From: Moniliophthora roreri
Lineage: Eukaryota > Basidiomycota > Agaricomycetes > Agaricales > Marasmiaceae
Length of the DNA stretch: 64,000 nt
Direction: 5' to 3'
Assembly: GCA_001466705.2 (NCBI GenBank)
Contig: LATX02000024.1
Span: forward strand, 372,001-436,000
The position numbers were made by a program, and so were the translations under genes. This document shows positions 57,367 to 64,000 of the stretch, piece after piece; the stretch's first letter is position 1, and each line of letters opens with the position of its first letter. The notes below the pieces were generated by a model. The model saw nothing but the letters and a program-made list of their open reading frames with translations. It was not told the origin of the DNA and did not search any database.

Positions 57367-59401
57367 TCATACGTCCAGAACCTCCCAGTCCAAGTCTTCA
57401 TCCAGCGCCTCTAAAATAGCATCTTTAGTCTGAGGAAGAGAAAGATATACTGTGAGGATGACACACCTTCAATGAGCACAAAATGATCCTCGGTACCAAC
57501 AATCTCCAACTCCAGATAACCCATACTCTGTGCCCAATCGGAGGTAGTGGGGTCAAAGTCCCGAGCCTTCTGCCAGTCTTGGAGGGCATCATAGATGTGG
57601 GTTGGGCATGAGTACAGCCAAACTTGATTGAACACTCCTGTGTCGGGCACGAGTACTGGAAGGCCCCACCGCTCGCGTTCCTCCTCTGACAGCCGAGATT
57701 GACCGGTCTTGTCAAAAGACCAGAAATAACAAGGTCTTTCCAACCAGGATACGAGTTCGGATAATGTTGTGGGGAGGGAATGAACGAAGAGGTAAATGGG
57801 TGTGGGCAATGTTTCTTCAATGGGGTGTTCAGCATTATGGAGGGTGGAGAAGGTTCGGGGGCGTTGAGTGGATCGTAAAAACAGGTCAGGTGGGCAAACA
57901 GCAACTGGTGGGAGAAAGAAAAGATCAGTCTGCGTAATATATTAAACAGTGAAGGGACGTACAAAAGTTCTCCTTTCCCTCTGTAACATCAAGAGCATCG
58001 AAAACCCGCGAGGACTGCGATAACCACCCCCTCTCAAAATCAACGTAAGCTCCAAGATAAACACGCCTCCCTTGAACTGGATCTAACTTGAAGCTGCAGA
58101 TCCCTGAGCCTAAATCAAACACAGAAACCACGATATCACTCACCGTGTCAAACCCCCATCCAGCTCTGTTTCATCCACTAATCCATGCATCTTCCACCAT
58201 TTCCATATTGAAGCAGCTTCTCGTGGCCACCTTGCAACAGCCTCCAATGACGGTGAGTAGACAGTGTCGAACCGAAGTCCACCTATGACGTCCATCGGGA
58301 GATGATCGGGTGGATTCCGCCAAAGACGGCGGAGATAGTGGGGCATCGCGGAACTCCAGTCAGGATGGTCAGCATCCTTAGATCGGTGGTCTTCTGCCAT
58401 TCGCGGAAACAGATCGTCAAGAAAGGTGGACTTGGAACTATACATTGCACATATCAATACACTAAAATCCACACTCCGCCCGAATTTGCTAAAGAACCTG
58501 AAGGAAGTATCGTCCTTCAACATGTCAATAGTGGATGGAACAACAATCGACTCGTTTTTAAATAAACCATGAAATTGGATGTTAGGACCATTAGGCCCAC
58601 TGAAAAGTACGCCACTAGTGGTGTTCATCCATAACATATCACTCCGGCATTCCATGTTTTGCTGGAGGAGCCAAACGGTGTTAGCTCAAGAAATCGAGAC
58701 AGGGGCAGGGATCTAGACTGACTACCAGATATTGAATGTAGACATGCATCCAGAAAGATCCCGTGTAAAAATGCGCACAGGGGATTAATTCTATGGGTAC
58801 CATCAGGACGTGCCGTCAATAGAAAGCTCAAGATGTTCCGTACCATGATGAAAGATCAGCACTGGGATTGCTGACTGGTTAATACCAAATAGTTGCGGAT
58901 TGCTGGCCACCTGTCAGATATAAAGCTTCCGAGTGATAGATGAAAGCCTACTGGGTACGCGAGAACAGTCGAAAATCCTTCTCCCAAAAATCTTGTGCAT
59001 CTTTGCCTTCGTAGATCATAGCGGTAAACTTGGATTGCCGATCAATTATTTCGACAGTGTAGATTGTTCTCTGAGCTGATGACTTGTATCGACCGACTAA
59101 TTCTCCGTTTTGCCATTTCCAGTCCCACTTTGAAAGCTCCTCAGAGTGTAACACCTTCACCTTGACCATGTGTCCACGTCTCACATATTGAAACTACAAG
59201 GCCGCCTGATTAGTCCATCGAATTAATCATTGAAGCAGCTGTTACACGAACCTCATCGTGCTCAGTACGCTTTGCGACCGCCTGACCAGCGTTGAGATTG
59301 ACGATACCTGCCCTGATCGTGCTGTTGACTTGGTGTCCATGAACCTCATTGAAGCTGTTCTTGCCCTTGAAAGAAAATCCTGATGAATTCTTGAAACTCA
59401 T
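57367..59401 (-). CDS. Gene family X, copy 3: intact protein of unknown function
   Basis: Eight exons in phase give 552 residues: 59401-59252, 59193-58952, 58902-58844, 58790-58726, 58661-58144, 58093-57963, 57904-57467, 57422-57367. The start (MSFKNSSGFSFKGKNSFNEV, then HGHQVNSTIRAGIVNLN) is a hydrophilic motif of the xxFxxVxGxQxNxxI type. It is followed by a small beta-rich domain (WDWKWQNGELVGRYKSS, FTAMIYEGKDAQDFWEKDF), NPQLFGINQSAIPVLIFHH, WMNTTSGVLFSGPNGPN, DDTSFRFFSKFG, and a C-terminal domain with RPCYFWSFDKTGQSRLSEEE and FDPTTSDWAQSMGY. It ends in an acidic tail. No signal peptide or membrane helix. Homologues are X1 (broken), the X half of 32497-36253 and the fragment at 61664. CpG-rich, no lesion, so probably functional. 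I do not know the function. Confidence 0.8.
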
Positions 59402-60792
59402 TTCCAGCGCTAAGCGAGATAGTGGTAGTGGTGGAAAGGCAAGAATGGGTCGTGGGGAACACGAGAACCTACAGCATTTTATATATCAGTCAACATGAGG
59501 TCCAACGAATTGGATTGGATGTACAGCTTGCAAAGGTGATAAAGTGACGGCGTCAATCAACTAGTACTGCCTTCCTGCATCCGTGGGCGAAAATTGACAG
59601 TGAGCGTTAAAGTAAAAGGCGCATTGTTGCCCTCAACTCGGCAAACACTAGGTAGTTTTGTAATCAAAACGAGGAACTAGACCGGCCAGTTCGTTTCTTT
59701 AAGAGCGCAACAAAGTAAAATTGCTTACTTCGTATCTATGAACCAATTAGTTGGAGTTGAATGCTGTTTCTAGCAAGAACTTGATTAGCACTCACTTGTA
59801 GCGTTTCTAATCTCTTTCCGGATCCTGGTTGATTTCCTGCTCTCCTGTGTCCATATACCAATCCATTCCCGATTGCAGATCCCGAACTTTGAAGCGTAGC
59901 GGTCGTAACAATAAAAGAGTTGTGGCGATCATTGGGTAAACGTGAAATATGAGGTAGGACTTGACAGATTGGTCGCTGGCGCTATCACTATTAAACGGTT
60001 GGGTTTGACTCCTCTAAAGTATGGCACGGGAATACGCGAGCTCTAACGTCCATTGAAAGATCAGACGACAGCGTAGTTGGTCCCTCACTGAGATGGTGAG
60101 CTATATTGCGTCCCGAACCAACTATGAAAAGAAAATCTGTCAACGTTGGAGAGAGTATCGCTACTGGAAACGCATGATACTGAATATTCGGAGATTTCAG
60201 TGAGCAATCGGGAGTGCTATACACTGTGCAACAAAGTTTCTTGCAAGCATTCATATTTACAAAACAGAAAAGATCTTCAAACAACATGTCAGCGTCAGAG
60301 TTGCAAGGTTAACCAGTAAACTCACATAGCGCTAGATGATTCTTAATCTCCTTCTGCCTCCCAATAGTCCTATCTCTATCTTTCCAGCTTGATAGCCAGT
60401 CTAATCGCGGCCGATAGCGAAAATCGTTTGGGCGGGCGATGAAGTAGCCGACCGTCGTGCAAGTTGCGGAGAAAGGCCAATAGGCGCCCATCAACTCGGT
60501 GCTTTCTTCGCTACCACCACAATATCGTTTCTCAGGGTCTGTTCTCGCTAGCCCCAGCTCTCTTCTATACGGTCATACAACAGAAGTCTTCACCAGAAAT
60601 TCGCGAAGAACAACTTCCCCCTGGTCTCACCGGCCCAGACCTATCCCGTACCCATGCTGTCAAACTCAACGCTCAGCCCAAGAGTTTCCCTCCTAGCTCT
60701 GATTGCGCATTCGAGTCATAATCGCAAGCCCAGGGTAAAGAAGCTGCAATTTTGTGATATATACCACGGCTGATTCTTTCACTGTAGCAGCA
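59402..60792. repeat. X upstream spacer, unit 3, and IDO 5' flank
   Basis: Matches 25448-26690 and 61680-63400 in order. From 60464 it carries the GTTGCGGAGAAAGG..CCAATAGGCGCC mark that precedes each IDO copy. The divergent X gene (minus) and IDO frame (plus) therefore share this spacer as a two-way promoter region. Confidence 0.6.
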
Positions 60793-61373
60793 ATGTCATC
60801 TGAACCCGCCGAATCCACCGAGTTTTGGAATGGCTTTATGCCAACCAATCTGCCTATTACACGTCTTCCATCCGAATGGGAATCATGGGAGGCTGTATTT
60901 GAAGCTGCGATGAACGAGGGACTACAGCTAGGAAATAGACTGGGTATCACGGAAGAAGAAAAGCAGAGATCTGAACGATGGAGGTTGAGAGCACGCGAAG
61001 TGAGCTGGCAACTTCTCCAGGTTCGAGCTGACGCCAAGGCGGGCTTATTTTACCCTCCAGCTTCCCGTTCTTGCTGCATCTCAAGACCTTAAACACATCC
61101 GTCGAGCCCGCCTCATTCTTGTCTGGATTCTCCATTTCTACGTACACACGCTCAGACCACAATCGGACTCAGAACCCGTGAGGATCCCATCGCTCCAAAT
61201 TTCCAAATCTACAGACCAACCACCCGTATTAACGTACGCCGACGGTGTCATACTCAACTCGTACCTCGACACAACCCACAACGAACTAAAATGCCTGTTC
61301 TTATTCAACAAAGGCCCAGGGTCAGCGTATGAGCAAGCGTTTCATCTCACAAGCGCACGAGTCGAATGGGAAG
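60793..61373 (+). pseudogene. IDO-family relic 3, 5' part intact, cut by a junction
   Basis: Exon 1 is 60793-60999 (69 codons, MSSEPAESTEFWNGFMPTN.., RLPSEWESWEAVFEAA, LGITEEEKQRSERWRLRARE). Intron 61000-61060 (GTGAGC..CCAG). Exon 2 runs from 61061 in the same phase: LPVLAASQDLKHIRRARLIL, WILHFYVHTL, PVRIPSLQISKSTDQPPVLT, YADGVILNSYLD, FLFNKGPGSAYEQAFHL, ARVEWE. The WILHFYVHTL..PPVLTYAD order is typical of indoleamine 2,3-dioxygenase, the haem enzyme that turns tryptophan into N-formylkynurenine. At about 61373 the homology stops and an inverted X fragment begins, so the haem-binding C-terminal domain is missing. The frame runs on into X sequence to a stop at 61561. Nearly undamaged apart from this cut, hence a recent truncation. 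Confidence 0.72.
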
Positions 61374-61664
61374 TAATTCTCCGTTTTGCCATTTCCAATC
61401 CCACTTTAAAAGCTCCTCAGAGTGTAACTTCCTCACTTTGTCCATGTCTCCACGTATCACTTCTTGGAACTGCGAAAACCATCTGTCAGTCTAACAAAAG
61501 ACACTCGAAACTGCTCAGGCACTTACCTTATCGCGCTTTGCCACCGCCTGGCCAGCGTTGAAATAGACGGTATCAACATTGATTATGCCATTGACTTGAT
61601 CCCCCCGAACATGGGTGAAGTTGTTCTTGCCCTTGATAGAGAATCGCGATGAGCGATTGAACAT
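61374..61664 (-). pseudogene. Gene family X, copy 4: 5' fragment
   Basis: Exon 1 61664-61527 (MFNRSSRFSIKGKNNFTHVR..GQAVAKRDK) and the first part of exon 2, from 61469 (FQEVIRGDMDKVRKLHSEEL, KWDWKWQNGE). It stops at the junction with IDO relic 3 near 61373. No lesion inside the fragment. Its upstream spacer (to about 63400) is complete and carries the hAT-type MITE. Confidence 0.75.
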
Positions 61665-61914
61665 GGTTTACAGCAGTGGTCATGAGAGTGAGATGGTAGT
61701 AGTAGAAAGGCAAGAGTGGGTAGTGGGGAACACGAGGTCCCACAGCATTTCCTCCAGCATTTTATACGTCAGTCAACATGACGATTGATGGATTGGGTTG
61801 GATGGATACCTTGTGTGGGTGACAGGGTGGCGGCATCAATCAATAAGTATGTACTACTTTTCTGCACTCATAAGCGAAAATTGATGATAAGCGTTAAAGT
61901 AAAAGGCGCACCAT
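61665..61914. other. X copy 4 upstream spacer, proximal part
   Basis: Matches the sequence upstream of X1 and X3 (AAGGCAAGA.TGGGT.GTGGGGAACACGA, CAGCATTT..ATA). CGCACCAT at 61907-61914 is the left target duplication of the MITE. Confidence 0.6.
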
Positions 61915-62726
61915 TAGGGCTCGTTACCGTACCCGTATACGGGTACGGTCGTAAAAGTTACGGGTCGTAAGGTGTACGGGCAAGCCCGTAACCGTACCGT
62001 ATAAGCCCATCTTGACCTCCTCTACGGTACGGGTACGGGGTCGTAACCGTACCGTCAACCGTATATACGGTGTTATCCTAAGAAGCCTCAAGGTTGATGG
62101 GAAATTTGACCAATTATGGCTATACGCAGCTCTGCCGAGTCTGCATCGAGTATTTGTGAGCCTCTAGAGGGTCAGTCATCGAATATCGCCAAGGAAATGA
62201 ATTTTATTTTGACTTTGAACAATAGGACACGGTTTAACTGCGTCTGGAGAGCACCCTGCTGACCATGGCTGTCATTAAAGACTACTGAGGGCTATTAGTA
62301 TGGGTACATACGTGAAAAAAGCAGCGGCTCACCTTCATCACTCCAATAATTCATTCCTCCATTGCTCAAAATTGCCGTCAGCCCAATCTAAGTTCAATGA
62401 AGACCCAAGAAGGTGAGCTTGACTTCTCTTGACCGCTACCGATGGCGTTGAAGAAAGCAGTAACCAGGTTTCGACAACGAACCAAAGTAGTGCTAAAGAA
62501 GTCGTGCGACGGCATTTTTCCCAATATGGAGGCCATTGCCGCATCGAACGCCCACCCAGACCGTATTACGGCCGTAAACCCGTCTGACGGTACGGTCTGT
62601 ACGGTGTACGACTGACCCGTAAACCGTACCGTACCTTCCTTCCCTCCACCGGGCTACGGTACGGGTCCGTAACCGTATATACGACCCCGTATAGACGGCA
62701 ATGTACGGGTACGGTAACGAGCCCTA
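61915..62726. mobile_element. hAT-type MITE
   Basis: 812 bp with perfect 23-bp terminal inverted repeats beginning TAGGGCTCGTTACCGTACCC and an 8-bp target duplication CGCACCAT (61907-61914, 62727-62734). TAGGG ends and 8-bp duplications are marks of the hAT superfamily. Both ends carry many CCGTAC/GTACGG words over about 170 bp, like the subterminal transposase-binding repeats of hAT elements. The homologous spacer at about 25886 (GGCGTACCATTTCG) lacks the insertion. The middle (about 62090-62560) shows no convincing transposase; a minus-strand frame at 62338-62544 has no motif that I know. Confidence 0.85.
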
Positions 62727-62734
62727 CGCACCAT

Positions 62735-64000
62735 TTCGTTTTAATCTCATGCACTTATGCGCCGTTGCCTTCAACCCGGTGAACACTAAGCCTCCAGTAC
62801 GACAGTCTGGGCCCTCGATGGCAACTTGACCTCCTGACATTTCGCTGTGACATTCTCAACATTGGAGGTAGACCATGCATTAATACTTACGCAAGGAGCG
62901 GTGACGCTGAGTCGGCGGTTGCAATACGGAAGACTCAAAGGACCAATGGGGTAAAAAAACAATAGGGAATCAAACCAGCCAACTTGTTCTTTAGAGAGCG
63001 TAGCAAAGTAAAGTTGTATGCTCTGTACTGGCTTTGTATCTATCGATCAATCAGTTGGATTTGAGTACTTTTCCCCGACAAGAACTTGATTAGCACTTAC
63101 TGGTAACATTTCTAATCTCTTTCCAGATCCCACCTGATTTCCTGCTCGTCAATGCCCGTATTCTGATCCGTCCCCATATATAACAGTCGCCAAATCCCGA
63201 ATTTGAAGACTGGTGGAAGAGTTGCGGCGATTCGATCATCGGGTGGATGTGAATACGACGTATAACTCGAGAAATTGGTCGCTGGCTTCATCACTGTTAA
63301 ATGGTCGGGTTCAGTTCAGTAACACTCCTTCAAAGTATGGTACGGGAACACGCAAGCTCCAACGTGTATCAAAAGATCAAACGACAACATGGTTGGTCCT
63401 CTACTGAGATAGGTTCCCACCCAATGCAGCTGATTAGCCGCTATCAATCACGTCAAAGATGGCAACTGATTAGCTGCAAGGACCGCGTTTTTTTGGGCGC
63501 TCCCTGGTCGCTCCTAAATCAACTTCCCGTAGTGAATATGGCGTGGGTGGTGTATCTGGTCACAGGGACCCAGGGGTGGCGGGATGGATCGTATATCCTC
63601 AATCTTGTGCCGGTAAGTCGCCTCTTTTACGCGAACCTCAAGCAGAATCAAACCAAACCCCAACCCATAAAATGTCAAACTTGCCGCAGTGGGCCATCAG
63701 GGTCAGATAGTACGAGTCCGTTTTCCGGCGTCCGGGCATTGACGATAACGACGATGGAGCGAACGACGGAACGAACCAAACAAAACATCTATCGGACCAC
63801 ATCTCCGTCTTATACCTTCCGTATAAGGAAAAGACTGGTAGAAGAAGACCAGCTTCCCCTCGGACTTGTAAAAGATATAATGGTCTTACCCAAACCCAGC
63901 TCTCCAGTCTCCAGGAGTCATCGTCGGCGCAGAATAGTACAAAAAGTCAGATATATGGAATTTTCGGGTCTTCAAAGTAGGTCGACGAGGGCATGCGATT
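62735..64000. other. X copy 4 upstream spacer, distal part, and repeat R2
   Basis: 63000-63400 matches 26000-26400 and 59700-60090 (TTGATTAGCACTTACTGG.., CAGATCCCACCTGATTTCC). 63690-63870 is a diverged repeat R2. No gene seen up to the window edge. Confidence 0.5.

Noticed and set aside
62338..62544. hAT transposase fragment inside the MITE
   Set aside because: The frame is short and I could not align it to the conserved C-terminal hAT block, so no claim is made.

Overview
The window looks like nuclear DNA of a mushroom-forming basidiomycete (Agaricomycetes). Host genes are cut by many 44-66 bp introns with GT..AG (some GC..AG) borders. One gene is a fungal CE4 chitin deacetylase, another is a seven-helix membrane protein of a type common in Agaricomycetes, and there is a chromodomain Ty3/gypsy retrotransposon. 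I cannot name the species. Most of the window is transposon debris and segmental duplication. Only four host loci read as intact genes: a 1054-residue two-module gene at 32497-36253 (-), a membrane protein at 41205-42591 (+), a chitin deacetylase at 52152-53511 (-), and a 552-residue protein of unknown function at 57367-59401 (-).

Layout. 1-816: old CpG-poor flank. 817-8100: complete Ty3/gypsy chromovirus with two 453-bp LTRs that look identical by eye, GAAAA target duplication, gag, pol, and an extra zinc-knuckle ORF after pol. 8106-24960: CpG-depleted wasteland with a tRNA-like/terminal-inverted-repeat element, a decayed gag of another retrotransposon and several MITE-like elements. 23394-28150: a copy of unknown gene family X (pseudogene) followed by a broken indoleamine 2,3-dioxygenase (IDO) copy. 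28150-32496: duplicated segments without a gene I can defend. 32497-36253: fused gene Y-X2. 36970-39190: second IDO relic and repeats. 41205-42591: membrane protein. 42592-51390: second CpG-depleted stretch, including a decayed copy of 29215-30760, a solo LTR, and an inverted second copy of the tRNA-like element. 50710-51693: fold-back element. 52152-53511: chitin deacetylase. 54745-64000: third and fourth IDO/X units, with an IDO::X junction at about 61373 and an 812-bp hAT-type MITE.

How it fits together. The X gene, its upstream spacer and the IDO fragment travel as one unit that has been copied, truncated and scattered (about 23.4-28.1, 57.4-61.4 and 61.4-63.4 kb; IDO relics alone near 37.3 and 54.7 kb). 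CpG is depleted in blocks with sharp edges that cut through genes and elements. Pairs of copies differ by CG to TG/CA changes, as expected from deamination of methylated cytosine. The retrotransposon is CpG-rich inside a CpG-poor block, so it inserted recently. Its own machinery can be read in sequence: a TATA-like box, an 11-nt 5' end that matches its primer-binding site, a leader without ATG, a GGGTTTT slip site at the gag stop, and a stop-ATG junction between pol and the third ORF.
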